Of a stretch of 64,000 nucleotides of DNA, positions 8,817 to 16,955 are shown one piece after another. Source of the stretch: Deltaproteobacteria bacterium HGW-Deltaproteobacteria-18. GTDB lineage: Bacteria; Desulfobacterota; Desulfovibrionia; Desulfovibrionales; Desulfomicrobiaceae. Under the pieces are notes generated by a model. That model was given only the letters and a program-made list of their open reading frames with translations, was not told the origin of the DNA and ran no database searches. Position 1 is the stretch's first letter; each line of letters starts with the position of its first letter. The translations under genes were made by a program, and so were the position numbers. The DNA lies in the NCBI GenBank assembly GCA_002841885.1, contig PHBE01000001.1:186001-250000 (forward strand). The letters are read 5' to 3'.

Positions 8817-9230
8817 CTAGTCCGCCTTGAAAGATGAAAGTTTGGTCTCCGGGTAGGCATCGGCATAATACTGCACTTCCTCGCCGAAAATATCCTGGGC
8901 CTTGCCCTTGGCGTACGTCTCGATGTCGCTCTGCAGCTGCAGAAACTGCCGGGCAAGCTGACGACCCACGGGGGTGAGCTCATAGCGCTGCCCCTTGCCC
9001 TTGATCTTCTGCACAAGTGGTTTGCCGATGCTCTCTTCGGCGGCCTTGAGCTTGCCCCAGGCGGCCCGGTACGACATCTTCATGTCCGTTGCCGCCTGCC
9101 TGAGCGACCCGCACTCCTCGATTTTTTCGAGCAAAAGGGCCCGGCCAATGCCCAGAAAAATCTTCTCGTTGCGTTCAAACCAGACGTGCAGACGCAAGGT
9201 CAGAGTGCCCTCGATTTTGGATTCGGTCAT
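8817..9230 (-). CDS. ModE-type N-terminal HTH regulator without molybdate-binding domains
   Basis: A 137-residue protein matching the LysR-like winged helix of ModE (LEKIEECGSLRQAATDMKMSYRAAWGKLKAAEESIG, then GQRYELTPVGRQLARQF). Full-length ModE carries two C-terminal molybdate-binding domains; these are absent, so if it responds to molybdate it must do so by another route. I chose the ATG 16 codons into the open frame because a GGGAGGGGG site precedes it. It is the first gene of the moeA operon and is divergent from fdhE. Confidence 0.85.
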   Translation of the reverse strand: MTESKIEGTLTLRLHVWFERNEKIFLGIGRALLLEKIEECGSLRQAATDMKMSYRAAWGKLKAAEESIGKPLVQKIKGKGQRYELTPVGRQLARQFLQLQSDIETYAKGKAQDIFGEEVQYYADAYPETKLSSFKAD

Positions 9231-9391
9231 GGATTCCCCCTCCCGGCTGAGGATGATGTGATTATAATTCAGACACATATTTTGCTAAATCAAAGCCAGA
9301 CACAAAACAAGCATTGTGATGTGTCAAAAGACACGCTACTTACGGGGCCGGCCCGGAATCACACCTCGCCTTTCACCAACGGAGAATGCCC
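9231..9391. promoter_or_regulatory. Divergent promoter region between the ModE-like gene and fdhE
   Basis: A 161-base AT-rich spacer serving two divergent transcripts. It contains a short perfect inverted repeat GTGTC-aaaa-GACAC near 9319-9332 and related TGTC/GACA words (for example CAGACACA at two positions), which could be a dimeric regulator site. No binding protein can be assigned from sequence. Confidence 0.4.
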
Positions 9392-10276
9392 ATGATCGAA
9401 GCTGTAAAAGCCCAGGAATTGCTTGCTAAAAAAATCGACACGTGCAGAAAACGGGGTTTTTTACCCGTGGAACTGATCGATCTGGTTGAACAAATCTACA
9501 CCCGCCAGCTCAAGGCCCGAAACAAGGCCCAGGTTCCCGCCGCAGCCACGATCGAAATCGCCGATCCGCTACAGCACAGCCAGGGCGCACCTCTGCTCGA
9601 GAGAGCCAGCTTTCCCTTTGACAAAGATCAGAGCATCGAACTTTTCAGCGAATTTCTGGAGCTGGCCAAATCGGTCAACCCGGCCCTCGGCGAAGCCGCT
9701 GCCGCCATTCAGGCTGCCATCGCGGACAAATCCCTGGACCTGGATCTGGTCATGCAGGCGCATTTGAACGGCGACGAAGGTTTTTTCTCCACCTGGACCG
9801 CCGTTACCCCTTCCGCACCGCGCATCCTGCCCATGCTGGCACAGGCCGCCATGACCCCGTCCCTTGAACGCGCCGCCATCGCGCTCGAAGCCCGGACCGA
9901 CCTTTCGCAGTCCTGGGAACATGGGCACTGCCCCCTTTGTGGCAGCCTGCCGATCATGTCGGATCTACGTGAAAAGGAAGGGTTCAGATACAACATCTGT
10001 GGATTCTGCCACGCGGAATATCATGCGCCCAGACTGCAGTGTCCTTTCTGCCTTGAAAAGGACGCAGAAAAGCTGGAATACTACGAGGCTGATGAAGAGC
10101 CAGGAATACGCATAAACGCCTGCAAGACCTGTAATCTTTACATCAAGCTCACGGACTTCAGAAACCTGGACCGCAGGACTCTGCCCTTGGTGGATGATCT
10201 GGAGTCCCTGAGTCTTGACGTGGCGGCCCAGGAAAAGAAATACAAGCGTCCCACCCTCTCGGCCTGGGGATTTTAA
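9392..10276 (+). CDS. fdhE: Formate dehydrogenase accessory protein FdhE
   Basis: A 294-residue FdhE. The C-terminal half has the paired CxxC zinc/iron knuckles typical of the family (HCPLCGSLPIMSDL, CGFCHAEY, CPFC, CKTCNLY), and FdhE binds formate dehydrogenase catalytic subunits during maturation. The ATG at 9392 is preferred over one two codons earlier because GGAG at 9381-9384 is correctly spaced only from it. It is divergent from the moeA operon, with mobA downstream and fdhAB about 10 kb away. A copy of the structured repeat follows its stop. Confidence 0.92.
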   Translation: MIEAVKAQELLAKKIDTCRKRGFLPVELIDLVEQIYTRQLKARNKAQVPAAATIEIADPLQHSQGAPLLERASFPFDKDQSIELFSEFLELAKSVNPALGEAAAAIQAAIADKSLDLDLVMQAHLNGDEGFFSTWTAVTPSAPRILPMLAQAAMTPSLERAAIALEARTDLSQSWEHGHCPLCGSLPIMSDLREKEGFRYNICGFCHAEYHAPRLQCPFCLEKDAEKLEYYEADEEPGIRINACKTCNLYIKLTDFRNLDRRTLPLVDDLESLSLDVAAQEKKYKRPTLSAWGF

Positions 10277-10368
10277 AGAAAGAAGACTGGTTTCAGACAG
10301 GACCGATTGTTTCTATCCATTCATACGGAGTCCGTCCTCAGCGCTACCCCGACCAGCGCCCGGCCCCA

Positions 10369-10544
10369 GCGTTCCGGGTCGGTCCGGGGCGGGGGCGGCA
10401 ACTGTCTGACTGAGCCAGGAATCGTTTGTTTTCCCGTCGCCTCCCATCCGGAGCGCAGCCTGTTGTTCGACAGCAGCGACGGGAAAACAGTACGAGGCCG
10501 GAGAAGGAGTTTTGGCGGCCCCGCCCCGGACCGACCCGGAATGC
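10369..10544 (+). repeat. Structured intergenic element, copy A
   Basis: A 176-nt element between fdhE and mobA. The outer stem is 10372-10394 with 10519-10541 (23 perfect pairs), extended by GCG/TGC. The inner stem is GTTTTCCCGTCGC (10428-10440) with 10476-10488 (13 perfect pairs). Conserved segments are CTGTCTGACTGAGCCAGG on the left and ACGAGGCCGGAGAAGGAG on the right. Both stems differ in sequence from most other copies but remain paired. No T-run follows, so it is not a plain terminator. Confidence 0.8.
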
Positions 10545-10624
10545 GGCCGTCCTGGTGCAAGCCAGTAAACCAAAAATACCGCACCCGCTGCCTTCCGGCT
10601 GCGGATCGCGGCACAGGGAAAAAC

Positions 10625-11194
10625 ATGATCGGATTGGTGCTTGCCGGAGGAAAATCATCCCGGCTCGGACAGGACAAGACCCGTGTCGTGCACGAAGGGC
10701 AGACCCTGCTCACGCGGACAGCCACGCTGCTGCAACGCCATGTTGACCAGGTCTATCTGTCCTGTCGGCATGCCCCCGCCGTGGACGGCCCCTGGCCCGT
10801 CATCACCGACGAAACGGAACGCATCGGTCCTGCTGGCGGCATCATCACGGCGCTGCGCAAATTCGGGGCACCGACCTTCGTCCTCGCCTGCGACCTGCCT
10901 TTCATGGAGGACAGCATCATCGAAAGGCTCATGGAAGCGCGGGAAAAACGCCCCCAGGATTGCGTGCTGACCACCTGGCAGCTCAAGGATTCGGGGTTCA
11001 TCGAAAACCTGGTCGCGATCTACGAGCCGCAGGCCCTGCCATTGCTGGAGAACGGCGTGGCCCAGGGACTCTTCAAGCTCAGCCGTCTCATCCCGGCCGA
11101 ACTGCGCCACTCGGTGATCTACACCGAAGACGAACGGCACATTTTCTTCAACGTCAATTACCCGGCCGATCTTGAGCAGCTGCAGGGCCGCTAG
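10625..11194 (+). CDS. mobA: Molybdenum cofactor guanylyltransferase MobA
   Basis: A 189-residue nucleotidyltransferase. The N-terminal signature LAGGKSSRLGQDK is the GTP-binding loop of MobA, followed by GPAGGIITAL and the metal-binding ACDLPFM. It converts molybdopterin to the guanine dinucleotide form used by formate dehydrogenase and related enzymes. The frame is open far upstream through the repeat element; the ATG at 10625 begins the family's conserved MIGLVLAGGKS, with a modest AGGGAA site. Its position just after fdhE supports a role in formate dehydrogenase maturation. Confidence 0.92.
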   Translation: MIGLVLAGGKSSRLGQDKTRVVHEGQTLLTRTATLLQRHVDQVYLSCRHAPAVDGPWPVITDETERIGPAGGIITALRKFGAPTFVLACDLPFMEDSIIERLMEAREKRPQDCVLTTWQLKDSGFIENLVAIYEPQALPLLENGVAQGLFKLSRLIPAELRHSVIYTEDERHIFFNVNYPADLEQLQGR

Positions 11195-11200
11195 AAAAAA

Positions 11201-11515
11201 CTATTTCCCGCGAACAAAATCAAGCTTGCCGACCCCCGGAACGTCCAGACGGACATTGCCGCCGTCGATCACGCCTTCGATCACCGCCCCGTCACGAGTG
11301 TGCACGTTCAGCGCCCCCTCGCGCACGGCCCACGAAAAAGGCAGGACCTCCCCCTCGATTTCCCACTTTCCGCTGCCGTCCCCGGCCAGGATCATGACCG
11401 CGTTCACCGACCCGCTGGGGCCCGTGTGCGAAGCCTCGTAGCGTCCTGCGAGGTCGGGCCGGGAGGAACAGGACAGACACAGAAACAGCATCAGAAGCGG
11501 CAGAAATTTCATCAC
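11201..11515 (-). CDS. Small putative lipoprotein
   Basis: About 103 residues with a lipoprotein signal peptide (FLPLLMLFLCLSC, lipobox LCLS-C), then a small beta-rich domain (GRYEASHTGPSGSVNAVMIL, GALNVHTRDGAVIEGVIDGG). It starts at a GTG or the adjacent ATG, overlapping the stop of the MauE-like gene. It is the last gene of a four-gene minus-strand envelope cluster and ends 6 bases from mobA's convergent stop. I do not recognise a specific function. Confidence 0.7.
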   Translation of the reverse strand: MMKFLPLLMLFLCLSCSSRPDLAGRYEASHTGPSGSVNAVMILAGDGSGKWEIEGEVLPFSWAVREGALNVHTRDGAVIEGVIDGGNVRLDVPGVGKLDFVRGK

Positions 11516-11991
11516 AGCCCGAGTTCCTCCGGTTTGAGCATGAAGAGGCGGTCCAGATGGATCAGCCGGTCATAAAAATACACATGAGCGGCCATGGTCA
11601 GCCAGACCAGATCCCTGAACACCGTCCACCACGAGATGGGCTCGCCCACGGACTGGAAGCAGCCGCAACCGATGGGCGTATCCTGAATCAGGGCCACCAG
11701 CACCGCCACGGTGAACATGGCCAGCATCCCGCCGATCAGCAGGCTCGCCGCCCGCACCCTGACGCCGGCCAGAAGAAAGAGTCCGCAGACCAGCTCAAGC
11801 CAGGGCATGAACACGGCCAGCGGATTGATCAGCCAGTACGGAACAATGAGATAGCCTGCGATGTTGTCCCCGAATTCGGCCGGAAAATTGATCTTGTGCA
11901 GGCTGGCGTAGATGAAAATCCCGGCCAAATAGAGGCGCAGGAGCAAGGCAAGGACAGGGTGGGTCAAAAGACCTTTCATTCGCGAGATCAT
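11512..11991 (-). CDS. MauE/DoxX-family inner membrane protein
   Basis: A 159-residue protein with four hydrophobic helices. It has the DoxX-like FIYASLHKINFPAEF segment and the GCGCF cysteine motif followed by SWWTVFRDLVWL, characteristic of MauE/methylamine-utilisation-type DoxX proteins. Members work with secreted thioredoxin-like proteins in thiol-disulfide chemistry. Its start overlaps the stop of the GAF-rhodanese gene, and a TlpA-like thioredoxin fold protein lies two genes upstream, consistent with a redox module. Confidence 0.85.
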   Translation of the reverse strand: MISRMKGLLTHPVLALLLRLYLAGIFIYASLHKINFPAEFGDNIAGYLIVPYWLINPLAVFMPWLELVCGLFLLAGVRVRAASLLIGGMLAMFTVAVLVALIQDTPIGCGCFQSVGEPISWWTVFRDLVWLTMAAHVYFYDRLIHLDRLFMLKPEELGL

Positions 11992-13601
11992 TGCGTGCCT
12001 CCGTCCAGAGCCAATGGCGGGACATCCTTGACGATATAGACCCGCTCATGGTCCCTGCCCAGAAACTTCGCGGCCACGATCAGGTCGTAGCGGCGGCTCA
12101 CGCTGCGTCCGAAAACCACTATGGGCCGCTCGGGGTCCTCGGCGGTCATTTGCATCATGTAGACCAGATCGAAAAGCTGGGCCGGAACATTGACCGCTCT
12201 TTGCGCATGCTCGCGTTCGTAAAACTCGCGCGGCCGAGCATCGACCAGAAGGGCATCCTCATTTTCGATGAGCGCCAGGGCCTGCTCCTGGGTCACGAAT
12301 GGAATTTCGGGGCCGGCCGGTTCGATCAGGGTGATTCCGCGGGGGTTCTGCTGGTTGAACGCCAGCGCCATGCCAAGGCTCAAAACCATGATCAGAAAAA
12401 AGTCGACCGGACGCACCCGGATCAGGCTCAGCGCCTTGCTGTGCACGATGCCGGCGATGCGCCTGCCTGCCGCCTCGAGCATGCTGATCTGGTTCCGGGC
12501 ATGCGTCAGTTCGTCGATGGTGCGGCGCAGCTCCTCGTTTTGCCTGGCCAGACCGTCGTTCAGGGCCATGATGGTCCTGAAGGAATCGGCATTTTTGAGG
12601 TGCAGGACGCCCTGGGAAACAAAGGCCTGCAGCAGGCCGTCCTCGGCGGGGACCATCGCACCGAGGCTTGGCCCCAGAAGCAGCACCCCGTACATGTTCT
12701 CGCGCAGCATGAAGAGATAGCCCCGATCGGGCTCGAAACCCAGCTCGATTTGCGCGGCTCCGCTCATGTCCTCGACAGGTTCGACCTGCAGGGGTTGCAG
12801 ATGCTTTTCCCGGACACCGCCCAGACACAGGAAGAAAAGCCTCTCCACCTCCTGATGGGCGAGCTCGGGCTTTGCCGGCAGACCGCTTGAAATTTCATGA
12901 ATCCGCCCTGAAGCGCGGTCATGCAGTAACAGGAGGCCCTGGGGCCGGGCAAAATGACCGAGCAAGGTCATCAGGAAGGTGGACATGACCTCAGCCATAT
13001 CCACGCGCAGAATTTCTCCGGAGAGGTCGCGCAAGGCGCTCAGGTGATAAATCTGGCGGTCGAGAGTGTCGTTCTGCTTGCTCAGCTCGGCATTGAGCAG
13101 TTCGACACGGGTGGCGTAGAGCGAAAACCTGAGACTGGTCTGGAAAAGGGTGCCAAGGCCCGCCACAAGCTGCCTGTCATTTTCGTCATAGGGACGCCCG
13201 GTCAGACTTTCTTCCAGACCGAGCACTCCATCCCGGCCGTCATCGAGAGGGCAGACCAGAAGGAGCTCGCATTTTCCGGGACAGAGCTCGCCTTGCAGCG
13301 AAGGCACGAAAAAAGAGGATTTGCGCTCCTCGCCCAGGGCGTCCAGGTGCTCGCGCAGCACCCGCGCATATTCGGGCGTCAGGCTCCTTGTGAGGCTGGA
13401 GCGGGTCATGAGCTCAAATTCGCCCTGACCGAGAATGGCCGCAAAACCGCCCCGGGCCCCTATCCCGCCCTGGGCCGAGAGCAGAAAAGCCTCCAGGATC
13501 CTGTGCGGATATCGCGCCCCGCTCAGTTCTGCTGCCGTGTCGAACAGAATCTGAAACTGATATCTGGCGCGATCGGCATCGCTTTCGGTTTGAGCCGTCA
13601 T
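11988..13601 (-). CDS. GAF-like sensor protein with a membrane anchor and C-terminal rhodanese domain
   Basis: A 537-residue protein. Residues about 20-165 and 195-330 look like two GAF-type domains separated by coiled coil (TRVELLNAELSKQNDTLDR). A second coiled coil (335-375) leads to one transmembrane helix (about 398-416, VDFFLIMVLSLGMALAF) and a rhodanese domain (430-535). The rhodanese loop reads VVFGRSVSRRYD where catalytic members have a cysteine, so it is probably inactive as a sulfurtransferase. It sits between a TlpA-like gene and a MauE-like gene with overlapping or near-overlapping ends. Confidence 0.75.
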   Translation of the reverse strand: MTAQTESDADRARYQFQILFDTAAELSGARYPHRILEAFLLSAQGGIGARGGFAAILGQGEFELMTRSSLTRSLTPEYARVLREHLDALGEERKSSFFVPSLQGELCPGKCELLLVCPLDDGRDGVLGLEESLTGRPYDENDRQLVAGLGTLFQTSLRFSLYATRVELLNAELSKQNDTLDRQIYHLSALRDLSGEILRVDMAEVMSTFLMTLLGHFARPQGLLLLHDRASGRIHEISSGLPAKPELAHQEVERLFFLCLGGVREKHLQPLQVEPVEDMSGAAQIELGFEPDRGYLFMLRENMYGVLLLGPSLGAMVPAEDGLLQAFVSQGVLHLKNADSFRTIMALNDGLARQNEELRRTIDELTHARNQISMLEAAGRRIAGIVHSKALSLIRVRPVDFFLIMVLSLGMALAFNQQNPRGITLIEPAGPEIPFVTQEQALALIENEDALLVDARPREFYEREHAQRAVNVPAQLFDLVYMMQMTAEDPERPIVVFGRSVSRRYDLIVAAKFLGRDHERVYIVKDVPPLALDGGTQ

Positions 13602-13615
13602 CTCCCGCTCCGCGA

Positions 13616-14158
13616 TCAGTCGAGCAGTGTCTTTATCTGCTGGTACAACGCGTCAATATCCTGAATCACGCCAAGGTGGTCGTAAACCACGCTCCCGTCC
13701 GGCTTGCAGACGATGGTGTAGGGCGTGAGCGGCTCACCCAGCACCTTGTGCAGCGCGTAGTCGGGATCGCTCAGGACCGGAAACAGGTACTGGCCGGTAC
13801 CCAGCAGTTGCCTGACTTCGGCGTCCGTACCTCCGGCGGCCAGCCCGAACATGGCCACCCGCCCCTTGAGCTTGCCCTTGTTCAAGCGGTTGAAAAGGGT
13901 CTTGAAGCCCGGCGACTGCTTGACGCACTGCGGACAGTACACGCCGATGACCTCGATGAAAACGAGATCGGCGCCAAGGTCGGCAAGCGTGAAGGTCGTT
14001 TTCCCCTGCACTCCGAGCATTTCCTGTGCGGCCGGATCGAAGGGGACGGGCAGGATCAGTTCGGGCATGGTGTCGCCGGTGGCGGGCGGCGCGGCCGAAA
14101 CGGGCCAGGCGGCGAAGAAAAGAAAGAGACATAAAGCAAATCGAATGAAAACCGTCAT
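13616..14158 (-). CDS. Periplasmic thioredoxin-fold (TlpA/AhpC-TSA-like) protein
   Basis: A 180-residue secreted protein. A signal peptide (FIRFALCLFLFFAAWPVSA) is followed by a redoxin domain with the active-site motif GVYCPQCVKQS. The CPQC pair sits where TlpA-like proteins have CxxC, so it is probably a thiol-disulfide oxidoreductase in the periplasm. It starts the minus-strand cluster with the GAF-rhodanese, MauE-like and lipoprotein genes; spacing to the next gene is 14 bases. Its redox partner is probably the MauE-like membrane protein, by analogy. Confidence 0.82.
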   Translation of the reverse strand: MTVFIRFALCLFLFFAAWPVSAAPPATGDTMPELILPVPFDPAAQEMLGVQGKTTFTLADLGADLVFIEVIGVYCPQCVKQSPGFKTLFNRLNKGKLKGRVAMFGLAAGGTDAEVRQLLGTGQYLFPVLSDPDYALHKVLGEPLTPYTIVCKPDGSVVYDHLGVIQDIDALYQQIKTLLD

Positions 14159-14190
14159 GCATACTCCTTGGCCCCGGGCCGAAAAAAAGC

Positions 14191-14904
14191 CTAGACGCAG
14201 GCCTGGTCCAGGCTGTCGAAAATCCGGACCATGCGGGTCAGTCCCACGATGCCGAAAACCTTGCGGAAATTCTCGGAAAGACCGGCCATGACAATCTCGA
14301 TGCCATCCCTTTCGCTCTCCAGCACCAGTTGGGTCAAAATGGCGATGCCGGCTCCGTTCACGGAGGTGTTTGGATCGAAATGCAGCACGATGCGCTGCAC
14401 CTTGGCTTCCTGGGCCTTGGCATAGGCTTCGCGGAGATACGGTTCGCTGTGGGAGCTGACGCTGCCCTGAATTTCAATGACCAGCGCCTGTCCCTGCCGG
14501 CTGACGCTGACCTCGTTCTGTCTGCTCTTGGCCAGCTTGAGCCGCTCTCTGGCCCGGGCCAGGCCCTGTTCGAGGCTCTGCCGCTGGATGGGTTTGTTTA
14601 TGAAATCGGCAGCGTCCAGATTGAGGGCCTGAATGGCCAGATCCATGTCGCCATGCCCGGTGATGACGATGACCTCAGTGGCGGGCGATCGTTTCTTGAT
14701 TTGCTGCAGGACCTCTATTCCGTCCATGCCGGGCATCTTGATGTCGGTCAGGACGATGTCGGGTTTTTCCCTGTCGAAAACCTCCAGCCCCTCTTCTCCG
14801 GATTCAGCGGTGAGAATGTCGAATCCGTAAACGTCCAGAAAAAGCCGGAACATTTTAAGGGTCGCCTTCTCGTCATCGATGACCAGGATTTTTTCTTGCG
14901 TCAT
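14191..14904 (-). CDS. Response regulator with C-terminal STAS domain
   Basis: A 237-residue protein. Residues 1-120 form a receiver domain (ILVIDDEKATLK, phospho-acceptor in DIVLTDIKMPGMDG, then VITGHGD and NKP). Residues about 130-237 resemble a STAS/anti-sigma-antagonist domain (VIEIQGSVSSHSEPYL, VLHFDPNTSVNGAGIAIL), not a DNA-binding domain. Its start overlaps the stop of the sensor kinase by ATGA, so the pair is a two-component system whose output probably acts by protein interaction. Confidence 0.85.
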   Translation of the reverse strand: MTQEKILVIDDEKATLKMFRLFLDVYGFDILTAESGEEGLEVFDREKPDIVLTDIKMPGMDGIEVLQQIKKRSPATEVIVITGHGDMDLAIQALNLDAADFINKPIQRQSLEQGLARARERLKLAKSRQNEVSVSRQGQALVIEIQGSVSSHSEPYLREAYAKAQEAKVQRIVLHFDPNTSVNGAGIAILTQLVLESERDGIEIVMAGLSENFRKVFGIVGLTRMVRIFDSLDQACV

Positions 14905-16955
14905 TGCTCTATCCCGTTGGGTTGCGCCGAACTTTCGTCGACTCGGCTTGCGTTGTGCTCAAGCGCCTGATGACTCTCGGCGCTCGGGAAACTCAATATG
15001 AATGTTGTCCCCTGACCCGGTTGACTGTCAATAGTAATGGTTCCGCCGTAATCGCGGACAATGCCGTATGTTATGGCCAGGCCGAGCCCCATGCCCTTGC
15101 CGGTCTGCTTGGTGGTGAAAAAAGGTTCGAAGATCTTGTTTCGGACCGAATCCGCTATGCCTGGGCCGTTATCGGAGAAAGACGCGAAAACCCGGCCGTC
15201 CTTGGTGTAGGTACGCACCAGGATGTCTCCCCACATGCCGGGTTCGTTTTCCATCTTTTCCTGGATGGCGTCACGGGCGTTGTTGAGCAGATTGAAAAAG
15301 ACCTGCTGCAGCCGGTTGTTGTGCCCCTTGATGTGCGGCAGGCCCTCGCCAAGTTCCAGGCGGATGGTGATGCGCTGAATGGAGAACTGGCGGCCGATGA
15401 TGGACAGTACCCCGCGGATGGGCTCGTTCATGTCCACGCGCTCCATGACCAGGCCCGATTTCTTGCCGAAGGCGCGCAGGTTGTTGATGATGTCCGTGGC
15501 CCGGTCCACCTGCTGGCTGATCTCCGTGGCCATGTCCCGGATCTGGGTTTCGGTCACTTCCCGGTTCTGTTCGATGAGCAGGTTGAGATACTCGCTGCCC
15601 ATCTTGATGGCGTTCAGGGGCTGATTGATTTCATGGGCGATGCCCGCGCTCATTTCACCCAGGGTCTTCATCTTGGCCGCCTGCACGAGCTGCGCATCCT
15701 TCTCCATCATCTCGGTTATGTCGGTCACGGCCACGATCATGGCGTGGGTACCGCCGTAGCTGATGGGACAGGCGTGCATGTTGACGTAAAAGGGCCTCTC
15801 GCCTTTTTTGTAGTGCAGTACCTTGGGATAATAGACGCAGCCACTGTTCGTCTGCGCCTCATTGAGAGAATTCAGACATTCCCGGATCTGATCGTGCCCC
15901 AGAACCATGAAGGACACGCCCAGCAATTCGCCTTTGGAATATTCATAAAGCTCTTCGGCCCTCGGGTTGGCATCGAGTATCCGATCCGTGTTGCAGTCCA
16001 CGACAAAAATTGGATCGGGGCCGGAGTCGAAGAGGGAGCGATACTTCATCTCCGATTCCTGCAGGCGCTTGCGGTAGAGGCGGATGGACCAGACCATGCT
16101 CATGAACGAATCGGCCAACTGAATGACCTCGTCACCCTCCCGCTTGCGGTAGAACAGGCAGGTCGCACAGACTTGGCCTGTCTTACCCTTTGATTTCAAA
16201 GATTTGCGCCCCTGATCATCAAAATGCCAGCAGGGCATGTTGGTGTCCTTGTAGGCCGGGCAGTTGGTCACCGCCCAGTCAAGGCCCTCGCCGAGATCCA
16301 GATGCACATCGAAATTCCCCCGGCTGAGCTCATCGGAAATATTCGTCAACCGCGAAATCGGGCTGGTGATATAGCGCGAAATGCGATGGCTGACATAGAA
16401 GATGATAATAATGACCGCCGAGATGAATCCCAGAAACATGAATCTGAGCTTGGCCACCAGCTTGTCGATATGCTCCTTGCTAAGGCCCACGTGCACCGTT
16501 CCGATGCGGTACAGACCCTCGTTCATGGACACGGCAATGTCATAGGAGGTCTGCGAACCCACCGCGACCAGACGAACGCTGTGCATGTTCCCTTCGAGGA
16601 CTGGATTGGCGGTGCTCAAGGGGTCTGGAAAAGGCACCGTGAACGTGTGGGAGAGAACCTTCTCGCTGCGATCGAGCACATATATGTAGTTGATCATGTG
16701 CTGGCGTTCCCGCAAGCGGGCTTCCTCGAAAATGAGGCTGAGCAGTTCGGAATAGTTCTTGTCGAGCACAAACCCGCCGCCGCGCTCGGCAATGGAATGG
16801 GCCACGGCAATGCCGCGCAGTTCCAGCTCCTTGGTCAGCCCGGAGATGAGAATCCAGCGGGCCAGGAGCGCGATGGTCACGCTGATGAGGAGAATGACGG
16901 CCAGGATGGAGATGAAGATCTTGTTTTTGAGCGAAATGCGTGCGTAGGGTTTCAT
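14901..16955 (-). CDS. Membrane sensor histidine kinase (HAMP, Cys-rich insert, PAS, HisKA, HATPase)
   Basis: A 684-residue kinase. TM1 is near residues 13-36, an extracytoplasmic domain follows, TM2 is near 165-185, then HAMP. A cysteine-rich insert follows ([13 protein letters not shown], then [10 protein letters not shown]; four to five Cys), then PAS (about 300-420), HisKA ([14 protein letters not shown]) and HATPase ([28 protein letters not shown]). The insert resembles the 'two-CW' type seen in deltaproteobacterial kinases. It overlaps the binding-protein gene upstream and the REC-STAS gene downstream (ATGA each), which suggests the binding protein feeds ligand information to it. Confidence 0.9.
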   Translation of the reverse strand: MKPYARISLKNKIFISILAVILLISVTIALLARWILISGLTKELELRGIAVAHSIAERGGGFVLDKNYSELLSLIFEEARLRERQHMINYIYVLDRSEKVLSHTFTVPFPDPLSTANPVLEGNMHSVRLVAVGSQTSYDIAVSMNEGLYRIGTVHVGLSKEHIDKLVAKLRFMFLGFISAVIIIIFYVSHRISRYITSPISRLTNISDELSRGNFDVHLDLGEGLDWAVTNCPAYKDTNMPCWHFDDQGRKSLKSKGKTGQVCATCLFYRKREGDEVIQLADSFMSMVWSIRLYRKRLQESEMKYRSLFDSGPDPIFVVDCNTDRILDANPRAEELYEYSKGELLGVSFMVLGHDQIRECLNSLNEAQTNSGCVYYPKVLHYKKGERPFYVNMHACPISYGGTHAMIVAVTDITEMMEKDAQLVQAAKMKTLGEMSAGIAHEINQPLNAIKMGSEYLNLLIEQNREVTETQIRDMATEISQQVDRATDIINNLRAFGKKSGLVMERVDMNEPIRGVLSIIGRQFSIQRITIRLELGEGLPHIKGHNNRLQQVFFNLLNNARDAIQEKMENEPGMWGDILVRTYTKDGRVFASFSDNGPGIADSVRNKIFEPFFTTKQTGKGMGLGLAITYGIVRDYGGTITIDSQPGQGTTFILSFPSAESHQALEHNASRVDESSAQPNGIEQ

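Noticed and set aside
10369-10544. The structured elements as simple intrinsic terminators
   Set aside because: No T-run follows any copy, and the conserved internal segments plus P2, P3 and P4 are unnecessary for termination. Separate terminators exist near two of the loci.
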